A stretch of 64,000 nucleotides of DNA, taken from assembly GCF_017309955.1 (NCBI RefSeq), contig NZ_CP021247.1:3559001-3623000 (forward strand). Reading direction: 5' to 3'. This document shows, in pieces, positions 46,406-55,476 of the stretch (position 1 is its first letter; every line of letters starts with the position of its first letter). Source of the stretch: Novosphingobium sp. KA1 (GTDB taxonomy: Bacteria; Pseudomonadota; Alphaproteobacteria; Sphingomonadales; Sphingomonadaceae). The notes under the pieces are model-generated. The model did no database searches and was not told the origin of the DNA. It saw nothing but the letters and a program-made list of their open reading frames with translations. The translations under genes and the position numbers were made by a program.

Positions 46406-46684
46406 TTACTCGCGCGCGCGGTCTATCCCGGTCAGGACCGAAGGCACCGCCAGCGAAACCGGCACCGCGACAAGCGGCGGGGCATGGCGGCGGGCATTGC
46501 GCAGGCCCGGCTCGGGCAAGCGCGCAAGGGCAACCGGCGCACGCGGCGCCTTGGCAGCCACGGCAGCCTCGGTCAGCACCACCTGCAGGCTCGCCACCTG
46601 CGACGCACGCGCCTCGGCAGGGCCGATCTGCGCGGCAAGGCCCGTCAGCAGGGCCAGCAGGGTGAGGATCAGGCGATTTGCCAT
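46406..46684 (-). CDS. Small secreted protein of unknown function
   Basis: 92 residues with a clear signal peptide ([20 protein letters not shown], cleavage about AEA). The mature part is short, Ala/Pro/Arg-rich and without cysteine; no family recognised. Downstream of the divergent argJ promoter region, upstream of secA on the same strand. Confidence 0.6.
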   Translation of the reverse strand: MANRLILTLLALLTGLAAQIGPAEARASQVASLQVVLTEAAVAAKAPRAPVALARLPEPGLRNARRHAPPLVAVPVSLAVPSVLTGIDRARE

Positions 46685-46811
46685 GGCGGATCAGATAAGG
46701 GCGGCTCGGCGCCATGTCCACACCAGAGAACGCCCTGCCCCGAGTTTACACACGTATCCCCGCATGCACCACGACTCTTGACCTGCCGCACCCACGCGCT
46801 ACGCACCCGCC

Positions 46812-48038
46812 ATGGCCTATCCCACCTCACCGCTCGCCTCGCCCTTCCCCGCCATGCCGCCGATCGCCGGCGTCACCCCGCACGTCGTGCGCGCAGGGTA
46901 CAAGGACTGGGGCCGGTGCGACCTCACTTACGTGGAACTGGACGAGGGCACTGCCGTCGCGGGCGTGTTCACCAGGAACCTGTGCTGCTCCAGCGAAGTG
47001 GAACTGGGCCGCGCCAACGTGAAGCAGGGTCATGCCCGCGCACTGGTGGTCAATGCGGGCAATTCCAATGCCTTCACCGGCTACCGGGGCCGCGAGGCGG
47101 TGGAGCAGATCATGGATCAGGTCTCCGCCCATATCGGCTGCCCGCGTGAGCAGGTCTTTGTCTCCTCCACCGGCGTGATCGGCGTGCCGCTGCCCAAAGA
47201 CAAGGCCCGCGAAGGCGTGGAGAAGGCCCTCGCCGCCCAGCCCTGCTCGTGGGAAGACATGGCCAACACCATTTCCACCACCGATACTTTCGCCAAGGGC
47301 GCGACGGCCACGGCAATGATCGGCGACACCAAGGTCACGCTCGCCGCCGTCATCAAGGGCTCGGGCATGATCGCACCGGACATGGCGACGATGCTCGGCT
47401 ACATCTTCACCGATGCCGCCGTGGAGCCTGCCTTCCTGCAGGAATGCCTCGCCGCCGCGAACTTCCGCACGTTCTCGTGCATCACCGTCGATTCGGACAC
47501 CTCCACCAGCGACACCGTGCTGGCCTTCGCCACCGGCAAGGCCGGCAACGCGCCGCTTGCCTCGATCGCCTCGCCCGGCGCCCATGCCTTTGCCGCCGCG
47601 ATCCATGACGTCTGCCGCCAGCTCGCCCACCTCGTCGTGCGCGACGGCGAAGGCGCGCAGAAGTTCATCGAGGTTGCCGTCTCCGGCGCGGTCTCGGACG
47701 AAAGCGCGAGGCTGGTCGGCATGGCCATCGCCAACTCGCCGCTGGTGAAGACCGCCATTGCCGGCGAAGACGCCAACTGGGGCCGCGTGGTCATGGCCGT
47801 GGGCAAGGCGGGCGAACCGGCCGACCGCGACAAGCTCTCCATCGGCTTCGGCGGCACCTGGGCCGCGCGCGAGGGCCTGCCGCTCGCCGACTATGACGAG
47901 GCCCCCGTTGCCGCCCACCTCAAGGGGCAGGACGTCACCATCGAGGTCGATCTGGGCCTTGGCGAAGGCGCGGCCACCGTGTGGACCTGCGACCTCACGC
48001 ATGGCTACATCTCGATCAACGCCGATTACAGGAGCTGA
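46812..48038 (+). CDS. argJ: Bifunctional glutamate N-acetyltransferase / ornithine acetyltransferase
   Basis: 408 residues. Cyclic arginine pathway: recycles acetyl from N-acetylornithine to glutamate and may make N-acetylglutamate. The self-cleavage site is in APDMATMLGYIFTDA near residue 190, where the Thr becomes the new N-terminal nucleophile of the beta subunit. NAGNSNAFTG (~80) and GEDANWGRVVMAVGKAG (~318) are also typical. GST follows after 2 bases. Confidence 0.96.
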   Translation: MAYPTSPLASPFPAMPPIAGVTPHVVRAGYKDWGRCDLTYVELDEGTAVAGVFTRNLCCSSEVELGRANVKQGHARALVVNAGNSNAFTGYRGREAVEQIMDQVSAHIGCPREQVFVSSTGVIGVPLPKDKAREGVEKALAAQPCSWEDMANTISTTDTFAKGATATAMIGDTKVTLAAVIKGSGMIAPDMATMLGYIFTDAAVEPAFLQECLAAANFRTFSCITVDSDTSTSDTVLAFATGKAGNAPLASIASPGAHAFAAAIHDVCRQLAHLVVRDGEGAQKFIEVAVSGAVSDESARLVGMAIANSPLVKTAIAGEDANWGRVVMAVGKAGEPADRDKLSIGFGGTWAAREGLPLADYDEAPVAAHLKGQDVTIEVDLGLGEGAATVWTCDLTHGYISINADYRS

Positions 48039-48040
48039 GC

Positions 48041-48664
48041 GTGCCCGCACCCGTGTTCACGATCTGGGGGCGCCTCAACTCCCACAACGTCAAGAAGGTC
48101 GCCTGGTTCGCCGAGGAACTTGGCCTGAATTACGTGCGTCACGATATCGGCGGCAAGTTCGGCTATACCGACGAGTACCTCGCCAAGAACCCGAACCGGC
48201 TGGTGCCGATGATCGAGGACGGCAAGCTCTCGCTGTGGGAATCGAACGCGATCCTGCGCTACATGGCGGCCGAGTACGGCGGTGAGCGCTGGTTCCAGCG
48301 CGACCCCATCGACCGCGCGCTGGCCGACCGCTGGATGGACTGGCAGATCACGTATGCCGATGCCCAGCGCCTCCCGTTCCTGTCGATGGCCCGCACCCCG
48401 CAGGACCAGTGGGACATGCCCGCCATCGAGCGGGACGTGAAGGCCTGCGCCGCCCACCTCGCGGTGCTGGAACGTTACCTTTCCGAAAAGCCCTGGCTCT
48501 CCGGCGGCCAGTTCGGCATCGGCGACATTCCCATGGGCGTCTATGCCTACACCTGGTTCAGCCTGCCGTTCGAGAAGCCGGAATTCCCCGCGGTGGGCGA
48601 ATGGTACGCCCGCATCCGCGAGCGCAAGGGTTATGCCCAGCAGGTCATGATCCCGCTTACCTGA
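48041..48664 (+). CDS. Glutathione S-transferase family protein
   Basis: 207 residues from GTG, with AGGAG upstream in the argJ end. Thioredoxin-like N-terminal domain: WGRLNSHNVKKVAWFAEELG (Ser active site), NPNRLVPMIEDG, LWESNAILRYMAAEYG; helical C-terminal domain with ERYLSEKPWLSGGQFGIGDI. Substrate unknown. Sits between argJ and the phosphatase gene and is probably co-transcribed. Confidence 0.92.
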   Translation: MPAPVFTIWGRLNSHNVKKVAWFAEELGLNYVRHDIGGKFGYTDEYLAKNPNRLVPMIEDGKLSLWESNAILRYMAAEYGGERWFQRDPIDRALADRWMDWQITYADAQRLPFLSMARTPQDQWDMPAIERDVKACAAHLAVLERYLSEKPWLSGGQFGIGDIPMGVYAYTWFSLPFEKPEFPAVGEWYARIRERKGYAQQVMIPLT

Positions 48665-48687
48665 TCCTCCCGTCAAAGGCCTCCCGC

Positions 48688-49500
48688 ATGATCACCCCTT
48701 CGCTCAACGCCGCTGTCGAGACGATCATGCGCGAGGTGTCTCGCGACGTGATCCTGCGGCACTACCAGTCGCTGTCCGCCGAACAGATCGTCAGCAAGGC
48801 GGTGAACGACGTCGTCACCGTGGCCGACCGCGAGAGCGAGGCGATCCTTGCCGAGCGCCTCGCCGCCCTGCTGCCCGAGGCGGCTGTCGTGGGCGAGGAA
48901 GCCACTTTCGCCGACGAGAACGAACTGCTCAAGCTCAAGGACCGGCTCTGCTGGATCGTCGACCCGCTCGACGGCACCAACAACTTCGCATCCGGCAAGG
49001 CCCCCTTCGGCATGCTCATCGCGCTGGCCGACAAGGGCGAGACACTGGGCGGCTGGATTCTCGACTGCCTGACCGGCCGGTTCTGCCACGCCTCGGCGGG
49101 CGGCGGCGCCTGGGTGGACGGGGAACGCCTCACCGCCCGCGCCACCGGAGAGCAGCCGCCGGTCGCGGCGATCTCGCTGATCTTCACGCAGGAATCCCGC
49201 CGCGAGCAACTGCGCAGCGAAGTCGCCCCGCACTACCGCATGGTCGACATCCCCCGCTGCGCCGCCGAACAGTATCCCCGCCTTGCGCTCGGCCAGAACG
49301 ACGTGGCGATCTTCGAGCGTACCCTGCCATGGGACCATGCGGCGGGCGCCCTGTTCCTCAACGAGGCCGGCGGCAAGTGCGCCCGCCCCGACGGCAGCGC
49401 CTACCGGGTCGACGAGATCGGTCGCACCGGCCTGATCGGTGCCTCCAGCCCGGCGCTGTTCGACGACCTCGCCGCCCGGCTCGCGGCCCTGCCCGATTAG
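48688..49500 (+). CDS. Inositol-monophosphatase family phosphatase (histidinol-phosphatase candidate)
   Basis: 270 residues. Mg-dependent phosphatase fold: GEEATF (~70), WIVDPLDGTNNFASG (~91) and LPWDHAAGALFLNEAGG (~215). In alphaproteobacteria this family supplies both inositol phosphatase and HisN-type histidinol phosphatase; context next to argJ does not decide. A large palindromic repeat starts at its stop codon. Confidence 0.87.
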   Translation: MITPSLNAAVETIMREVSRDVILRHYQSLSAEQIVSKAVNDVVTVADRESEAILAERLAALLPEAAVVGEEATFADENELLKLKDRLCWIVDPLDGTNNFASGKAPFGMLIALADKGETLGGWILDCLTGRFCHASAGGGAWVDGERLTARATGEQPPVAAISLIFTQESRREQLRSEVAPHYRMVDIPRCAAEQYPRLALGQNDVAIFERTLPWDHAAGALFLNEAGGKCARPDGSAYRVDEIGRTGLIGASSPALFDDLAARLAALPD

Positions 49501-49657
49501 AGACTGTTTGAAAAATGCCCGAAAGGGCATTTTGAGGACGGCACCAGCCCGCTCCCCCACCCGACCACCCACAGGATACTGCCGATGGGCGGTCGGGTGG
49601 GGGAGCGGGCTGGTGCCGCGAAATTCGCTTTTCGCGAATTTCCAAACGGGCTCTTAG
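49497..49657. repeat. Palindromic repeat family 2, copy A
   Basis: Imperfect palindrome of ~160 bases made of nested hairpins: outer arms AGAGACTGTTTG/CAAACGGGCTCT; AAAATGCCC-GAAA-GGGCATTTT; a central stem of 31 bp with one mismatch (49541-49571 and 49586-49616) around a 14-base loop; then GAAATTCGC/GCGAATTTC. Related copy B is at 63111-63296 in the opposite orientation. It starts on the stop codon of the preceding gene. MITE- or REP-like; no transposase. Confidence 0.8.
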
Positions 49658-49684
49658 GCCCCGCTTCAGCGTCATACTTTGGCA

Positions 49685-49761
49685 CAAGGTGACACGCCGG
49701 TTGACACTGTTGACACGGTCCTGAGGAAAAACCGTCACCTTGCGCCGACTGTCACCTTGCG
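49685..49761. promoter_or_regulatory. Cluster of TGACAC/GTCACC repeats upstream of a secreted-protein gene
   Basis: CAAGGTGACA (49685-49694) has an exact inverse TGTCACCTTG (49750-49759). GTCACCTTGCG occurs twice (49734-49744, 49751-49761), and TTGACAC twice in a row (49701-49716). The density suggests an operator or promoter; no clear -10 is visible. The remaining ~220 bases to the next gene show nothing recognisable. Confidence 0.4.
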
Positions 49762-49982
49762 GCCTGATGACGAGCGATTTTCCCACGATTTCAAAGAGCA
49801 TTTGTCGCGCACGATCATGCCAGATCGCCGCGATGTAGGAAAATCGCCAGATGCGAGCCGCCCCGCACGCATGCCCGTGAAAGCGCGGGCCTCCGCTTGC
49901 CCCATACCCCCACCTGCGGATTCCCCGGCCCTCCGGCGTCTCCGAACCGTTCCCTCAACAGGACGGGGATGGGAGAACGACG

Positions 49983-50924
49983 ATGACGACATCGGGCGTG
50001 GCGGGCATATCCTGTGTCATTCTTGCGCTGACCCCATGTCTGGCGCCCAGTCCGGCCCTGGCGCATTCAGAAAAGAGTTGGGGCGAAGCGGGCTGGCGGT
50101 ATCTTCCGCCTGCCGTGGCATGGTCGCTTTCGGACCTCGCCGCGCCCGATCAGAGCAAAGTGGAAGTCGTCGACCGCGACGACGGCAACGCCGGATGGCG
50201 ACTGGAAGCCGTCGCCGTCCGATCCTACGATCCGCTGTCCCTCGCGCTTCCCGCAAGGCTGATCGACGACCATGACACCGCCCGGTTCCGCACCCGACAT
50301 TTCAGCGCCAGCGCGTGGCATGCGCTGGGCGACCACGACACCCTGCGCTTCACCGCCGTCGCCGGTCGCACCAGCCGCCGCACCGACGATGCCGTGGTCC
50401 TTCCGGCCAAGACCCTGACCGGATTTGCCGGTGCGCAACTGGCCTGGGAGCATGCGCGAACGTGGTCTTTCTCGATCGGCCCTTTCAGGCAAGGCGGCTG
50501 GGGCGGCCGCTCGCTCGAAAGCGATCTGCTGCATTTCTCGCACGGCGAACCGCCTGCCGCGCGCGGTTTGAAGGCCTCCTGGCGCATGAGCCTGCAGGGC
50601 AACAACAACGACGGCGCCGGACGCGGTATCTGGGTCGGGCTGGATTCCCGTCTCGGCACCCGCGCAGCCGGACTCGGGGGTGCCCTGGCGCAGTCCGCGC
50701 TCCATGACTCCCGTCTCGGCCTTGTGCTTGCCGCCCAATTCTGGAGTCGAGTGGCCGGCTACCGAGCCTTGCCGAGCGAACAAGCCCCTGCTCTCTCGCC
50801 CTTCACCGACCAGCGCATGATGTCCGGCGGTGTCCTTTGCTGGCCTATTCCCGGGGCATCCGGCAGGTTCATCAACGGCTCCCTGCGGTTCTCGAAATCG
50901 AGCTTCAGCGCCGAGCCGCCGTAA
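49983..50924 (+). CDS. Secreted protein, possible outer-membrane beta-barrel
   Basis: 313 residues. Signal peptide TTSGVAGISCVILALTPCLA, cleavage after ALA. The mature part has many short alternating hydrophobic strands (LRFTAVAGRTS, TWSFSIGPFRQGG, RGIWVGLDSRLG, RLGLVLAAQFWS), the pattern of a beta-barrel. Ribosome site GGGATGGGAG. No family recognised. Its last 166 bases overlap the 3' end of the convergent gene on the other strand. Confidence 0.65.
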   Translation: MTTSGVAGISCVILALTPCLAPSPALAHSEKSWGEAGWRYLPPAVAWSLSDLAAPDQSKVEVVDRDDGNAGWRLEAVAVRSYDPLSLALPARLIDDHDTARFRTRHFSASAWHALGDHDTLRFTAVAGRTSRRTDDAVVLPAKTLTGFAGAQLAWEHARTWSFSIGPFRQGGWGGRSLESDLLHFSHGEPPAARGLKASWRMSLQGNNNDGAGRGIWVGLDSRLGTRAAGLGGALAQSALHDSRLGLVLAAQFWSRVAGYRALPSEQAPALSPFTDQRMMSGGVLCWPIPGASGRFINGSLRFSKSSFSAEPP

Positions 50925-51379
50925 TTTCCCGAAACGTACATCATCAGCCGCGTCTGGAAGCGGGTCACCCTGCCCGTGTTCGCATCCTTCGAACTGGCAT
51001 AGCCACCCTGGCAGGTCTGCGTCGCCTGCAATTGTCCCTGGCCCAGACGCATCTTCAGCGGACGGCACTGCGTCGTTCCCGCAGCCTGGGAGCGCCCCTC
51101 GCCCACCAGCAGGCGCACGAAGTCCTCCACTTGCGTATCGGCAAGGCAGAAGTGCCACTCGCGGTCCTTGCCCACGGCCATCGCCGTGTCACCCCCGTCG
51201 AGACTTTTGCCGATGCGATAGGACCGCGAAATCGTGACGAGCCAATCCCCGCCCTGCATCGTCCTCTGCTCGCGCGTGCCTTCGACAATGATATCCTGCG
51301 GATCGGCGCCGCCCTGCGCCTGCGCGGACCAGGCGGACGCCGCCATCAGGAAAACCGGAACCGCGCGCAACCAATGCAT
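50759..51379 (-). CDS. Secreted protein, DUF3617-like
   Basis: 206 residues with signal peptide HWLRAVPVFLMAASAWSAQA. The conserved core WHFCLADTQVEDFVRLLVGE, QCRPLKMRLGQGQ, TCQGGYASS and RFQTRLMMYVSGNYGGS, with paired cysteines and a C-terminal small-domain pattern, resembles DUF3617 periplasmic proteins common in sphingomonads. Ribosome site AGAGGG before the ATG. The tail after ENRRE is unlike the family and lies in the overlap with the convergent gene, suggesting a lost stop. Confidence 0.7.
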   Translation of the reverse strand: MHWLRAVPVFLMAASAWSAQAQGGADPQDIIVEGTREQRTMQGGDWLVTISRSYRIGKSLDGGDTAMAVGKDREWHFCLADTQVEDFVRLLVGEGRSQAAGTTQCRPLKMRLGQGQLQATQTCQGGYASSKDANTGRVTRFQTRLMMYVSGNYGGSALKLDFENRREPLMNLPDAPGIGQQRTPPDIMRWSVKGERAGACSLGKAR

Positions 51380-51504
51380 GGCAAGCCCTCTGCCAGTCAG
51401 CATCCGCAAGGATAAGTCGCTGCGGGCGAACAGCTTGGGATTATGGAAGAAATACCAAGAAATGCAACGCCCTGGCAGCTCCCACAATAAATGCAGAGGA
51501 CAAA

Positions 51505-51539
51505 GAAAAACCCCCTCCACCGCGCAGGTGGAGAGGGTT
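51505..51539 (-). terminator. Terminator downstream of trxA
   Basis: On the minus strand CCCTCTCCACC pairs with GGTGGAGGGG (one G-T pair) and is followed by TTTTTCTTT. Confidence 0.85.
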
Positions 51540-51576
51540 CTCATTCATCCGGGGCAACAACGGCCCCCGTGAATTC

Positions 51577-51897
51577 TCAGAGTTCGCCTTCGAGCCAGCC
51601 CTTGAGCGCACTCTTGGGCGCCGCACCCAGCTTCTGGGCGACCGGCTTGCCGTCCTTGAACAGCACCATCAGCGGGATCGACTTCACGCCGATCTCGGCG
51701 GGGATGCCGGTGTTGGCCATGATGTCCATCTTGGCGATGGTGACCTTCTCGGACAGCTCGTCGCTGATCTCTTCGAGAGCGGGGCCGATCATCTTGCAGG
51801 GGCCGCACCAGTCGGCCCAGAAATCGACGAGAACGGGCTTGTCGGACTTCAGGACGTCGTCTTCGAAGCTGGCGTCGGTAACGGCAATGGTTGCCAT
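51577..51897 (-). CDS. trxA: Thioredoxin
   Basis: 106 residues. General disulfide reductant. Active site WADWCGPCKM at ~28-37, with the cis-Pro in KSIPLMVLF. The ATG follows GGAGTTCAAG. Ends the divL-to-addA run, as in many alphaproteobacteria; a terminator follows. Confidence 0.97.
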   Translation of the reverse strand: MATIAVTDASFEDDVLKSDKPVLVDFWADWCGPCKMIGPALEEISDELSEKVTIAKMDIMANTGIPAEIGVKSIPLMVLFKDGKPVAQKLGAAPKSALKGWLEGEL

Positions 51898-51981
51898 GAA
51901 CTTGAACTCCTCGGGGGTATCTCGGGTTGATCGCAATCTAGGGAGGAATCGCCGGGAGGCAACGCCCCGGCGCACATAGCT

Positions 51982-54900
51982 TTACTGGACCTGTGCAAAG
52001 TCGGGCTTGTGCGCCGCCAATGTCGCGGACGGTACTTCGATCAGGCGCGGAACGGAAGTGTAGAGCAAGGCGACTTCCACCGCGCGTCCCGGGAACGCCA
52101 CTTCCAGCGCGGCGGCATAGGCCGCCATCTGCCGCAGCACGCCTCTCGGCACCTGCTCCAGACGTTCGGGCGGACGGCGCGCGGTCTTGTAATCGACCAG
52201 CCGCACGCGGGTGGGCTCGACCACCAGACGGTCGATCGTGCCCGCCACCACCTGCCCGCCGACGACCGCCGCCACCGGCACTTCGGCAAGGCTGCGGGGC
52301 CCGAACAGGTCAGCCCAATCGGGATTGCCGAGCACCGCCAGCGCGCTGTCCAGCATCGCCTGACGCACCTCTTCGGCAAGATCGGCGGCATTGCGGGCAA
52401 GCCATTGCCAGCCCGCCTCCTCGCGCATGTCGGCAGCGACTTGCGGCAGGCGTTCGAGCAGCTTGTGCACCAGCGTACCGCGCCGCAGGGCATCGCGGCC
52501 CGCACCCGGCGGGAACGGCGGATCGGGGGCGTCCTCCTCGCCCAAAGCAGACGGCGCCAGCGGACGCGGCGGACGCGGTTCGGCTGGGGCAACACGCTCC
52601 AGCCAGCGCGGCAGCGGCTCACGCAGCGGCAGCTGCACCGAGCGGACTTGCGCCGGCAAGGGCGCGGGCGGCGTGCCGTAATCGCAGCGCGTGCCCCAGA
52701 TCGCATCCTCCACCTCAGCCCCGTCCTCGAACAGGCTGCGCAGGCGGGCGAACCAGCTTTTCTCGGCCGGGCCGTCCTTGTCGCGCTTGCCCAGCGCGCC
52801 GCCGACAAACAGCGCTTCCTCGGCGCGGGTCATGGCGACGTAGAGCAGGCGCCAGTGTTCCTGTTCGTCCCCCTCGCGGTTTTCGGCGATCTGCGCGGCG
52901 ATGCGGCCCGCCTTCTCGTCCTTCGACAGCGGCGGCAGCGGCACCTTGCGGCGTGCCTCGCGCGGGTCGGCAAGTTCGAAACCGCGCTCGCGCGCCGCCT
53001 CGGGATTGCCGGTGGCGTCGGCGAGGATGACGATGGGCGCCTGCAGGCCCTTCGATCCATGCGCGGTCATCACGCGGACAAGCCCCTGCGCGGCATCCGC
53101 CTCGCGCTTCAGCTCGCCGTCGCCCGCATCGAACCATGCGAGGAAACCGGCAAGGCTGGGCGTGTCGGTCATGACATAGGCCTGCGCGGCGTTGACCAGT
53201 TCGTCGATCGGGTCGTTGGCCTCGCTGCCCAGCCGCGCCACCAGCTTGCGCCGCGCCTGCCATGGCCCGACCAAGAGCCAGTGCAGCATGGCCTGCGGCG
53301 GCGCATAGTCGGCCTTGGCGAGCAGTTCGCCCAGTTGTTCCATGACCACGCCGATTTCGGGGCCGGACTGGGTGCGCAAGTGATCCCACAGGCGCACGCC
53401 CTTCGCCCGGTGCCCGAAGCGCAGCAATTGCTCCTGGCTCCAGCCCACCAGCGGCGAGACGAGCAGGCTGGCCAGCGTCAGGTCGTCCAGCGGCTGCACC
53501 GCAAAGCGCAGCGCGGCAATCAGGTCCTTCACCGCCAGCGGCGCGCCCAGACGCAGACGGTCGACGCCCGCCACCGGCACACCCGCCGCATGGAGCCGCG
53601 CGACGATCAGCCCCGCCAGTTCCTTGCGCTGGCGCACCAGGACCATGATGTCACCCGCCCCGGCGCGGCGCGGCTTGCCCTTGTGGAGCGCGAAACCGGG
53701 GCCGCTTTCATCCAGCCATTCGCGCACCTGACGGGCGATGCGCTCCGCCATCTGGCGATCCGGGCGGGAGAGCCAGTTCGGCTGCGCACCGTCGGCGTCG
53801 TCGGTGTCGAGGGGTTCTTCCTCCTCCACTTCCTCGGCCACCGGCTGCCACAGCGCGACATAGCCGGGACGCTCCTGCCCGACGTGACGCTCTGCCGGAC
53901 GGTCGAGCCCGAAATTGCCGTGGCCGATGCCGCCGATGGCCTCGTCCACGAAATCGAGGACTTTCTGCGCGGTGCGGAAGCTGCGGTCGAGCCCGAGTTC
54001 GACGAGGCGCCGCGGCGCGGCCGCGCTGCGCAGCATGTCGGCATTGTCCGCCGCCTGGTCCATCATGGCGCGCACGCGCTCTGCCGCACGGCGGAAGTTC
54101 TCCGGGCTGGTGCCCTGGAAGCGGAAGATCGCCTGCTTGTAATCGCCCACCACGAAGAGCGTGCGCAAGAGTTCGCTCCGCTGGCCCTCCCCGGCCCAGA
54201 ACTCCTCCGCCATGGCAAAGACGATGTCCCACTGCGCGGCATTGGTATCCTGCGCCTCGTCGACCAGGATGTGGTCGAAGCGGCGGTCCAGCTTGTAGCG
54301 GATCCAGTCGGCCGAAGCCTGCCCGCGCAAGAGGTCGGCGGCGCGGCGGATCTGGTCGTCGAAGTCGATCAGGCCTTCGCGCTGCTTCGCCTCGTCCCAG
54401 GCGATCGCGAAAGCGCGGCCAAGGCGCAGCGCGGGCACCAGCCGGTCGGCCAGCCCCAGCAGTGCCTTCACCTCGCGGATGCGAACCAGACACTCGCCCA
54501 CGCGCGAGGTATAGCCTTCGTAATCGGGCTCGAACTTTGCAAGGTTCCTGGCGCTGCGAACCGCATCGTCCTTGGTGAACAGCGCGCCGTAGAGGTCTTC
54601 CACCTGCTCGGCGCGCTTGGCGGGCGAATGCATCAGCCAGGGCACCAGCACGTCGGTCGCCTTGTGCGCGGTGGCGGTGTTCCACTCGGCCAGCACTTCG
54701 CAGCAGCGGCGCAGCGAGCGGACGTCGAACTGGTCGTCCGCACACATGGATGCCAGCATGTCCCCGCCGGCATCGGCGGGCAGCCCCAGCAGGCGCAGCA
54801 CATGACCCCGCATGTCGCCCGCCTGCCACGATCCCGGCCCAAACCATGCCTCCCGCGCCGAAGCACAACGCAGCAAGAAGTCCATCACCGAGTCCGGGCC

Positions 54901-55476
54901 ATGCCGCAGCGAAAGCTGGGCAATGGCGCGCAGCAAATGCGTATCGCCCAGCGCGGCCTCTTCCGCCTCCACCAGCAGATCGGCCAGCACCTGCCGCGCC
55001 AGCAAAGCGCGTTCGCGGTCCTCCATCGGGCGAGTGCCGGGAACCAGCCCCGCCTCCAGCGGGAACGTCGCCAGCAGCCACTGCGAGAAGGCGTGGATGG
55101 TATCGATCCGCAAACCCCCGCCGGGGCAATCGAGCACGGCGGCAAACAGCGTGCGCGCCCGCGCCATCGTTTCGGGATCGGTCGGCGCGCCGATGGCATC
55201 GAGGCGCAGGAACAGCTGCGTCTCTTCCAGCCGCACCCATTCGGCCAGCGTGCCGTTGATGCGCGCTGCCATTTCGGTGGCGCCGGCCTTGGTGAAGGTG
55301 AGGCACAGCACCTGCGAAGGCGAAACCCCCTCCTGCAGCAAGAGCCGCAGCACGCGCGAGGAGAGGACCTGCGTCTTGCCGGTGCCCGCCGATGCCGAAA
55401 GCCAGACGCTGTCACGCGGATCGACCGCGCGCATCTGGTTGCCGTGCAGCGGATGGACGGTTGCCGGGCCGCTCAT
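51982..55476 (-). CDS. addA: Double-strand break repair helicase/nuclease AddA
   Basis: 1164 residues. AddA of the AddAB (RecBCD-equivalent) complex. Walker A SASAGTGKT at 27-35, DEAQDTNAAQWDIVFAM (~415), GDYKQAIFRFQG, VMTAHGSKGLQAPIVILADA (~800), and a C-terminal RecB-type nuclease with GTIDRLVVEPTRVRLVDYKT near 1095. Its start overlaps the addB stop as ATGA. Confidence 0.97.
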   Translation of the reverse strand: MSGPATVHPLHGNQMRAVDPRDSVWLSASAGTGKTQVLSSRVLRLLLQEGVSPSQVLCLTFTKAGATEMAARINGTLAEWVRLEETQLFLRLDAIGAPTDPETMARARTLFAAVLDCPGGGLRIDTIHAFSQWLLATFPLEAGLVPGTRPMEDRERALLARQVLADLLVEAEEAALGDTHLLRAIAQLSLRHGPDSVMDFLLRCASAREAWFGPGSWQAGDMRGHVLRLLGLPADAGGDMLASMCADDQFDVRSLRRCCEVLAEWNTATAHKATDVLVPWLMHSPAKRAEQVEDLYGALFTKDDAVRSARNLAKFEPDYEGYTSRVGECLVRIREVKALLGLADRLVPALRLGRAFAIAWDEAKQREGLIDFDDQIRRAADLLRGQASADWIRYKLDRRFDHILVDEAQDTNAAQWDIVFAMAEEFWAGEGQRSELLRTLFVVGDYKQAIFRFQGTSPENFRRAAERVRAMMDQAADNADMLRSAAAPRRLVELGLDRSFRTAQKVLDFVDEAIGGIGHGNFGLDRPAERHVGQERPGYVALWQPVAEEVEEEEPLDTDDADGAQPNWLSRPDRQMAERIARQVREWLDESGPGFALHKGKPRRAGAGDIMVLVRQRKELAGLIVARLHAAGVPVAGVDRLRLGAPLAVKDLIAALRFAVQPLDDLTLASLLVSPLVGWSQEQLLRFGHRAKGVRLWDHLRTQSGPEIGVVMEQLGELLAKADYAPPQAMLHWLLVGPWQARRKLVARLGSEANDPIDELVNAAQAYVMTDTPSLAGFLAWFDAGDGELKREADAAQGLVRVMTAHGSKGLQAPIVILADATGNPEAARERGFELADPREARRKVPLPPLSKDEKAGRIAAQIAENREGDEQEHWRLLYVAMTRAEEALFVGGALGKRDKDGPAEKSWFARLRSLFEDGAEVEDAIWGTRCDYGTPPAPLPAQVRSVQLPLREPLPRWLERVAPAEPRPPRPLAPSALGEEDAPDPPFPPGAGRDALRRGTLVHKLLERLPQVAADMREEAGWQWLARNAADLAEEVRQAMLDSALAVLGNPDWADLFGPRSLAEVPVAAVVGGQVVAGTIDRLVVEPTRVRLVDYKTARRPPERLEQVPRGVLRQMAAYAAALEVAFPGRAVEVALLYTSVPRLIEVPSATLAAHKPDFAQVQ

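Noticed and set aside
49497..49657. CRISPR-like repeat
   Set aside because: It is a single compound palindrome without regularly spaced repeats or cas genes.
50067..51158. 363-codon minus-strand frame across the two secreted-protein genes
   Set aside because: No signal peptide, no ribosome site, composition of a shadow; competing frames on both strands are better supported.
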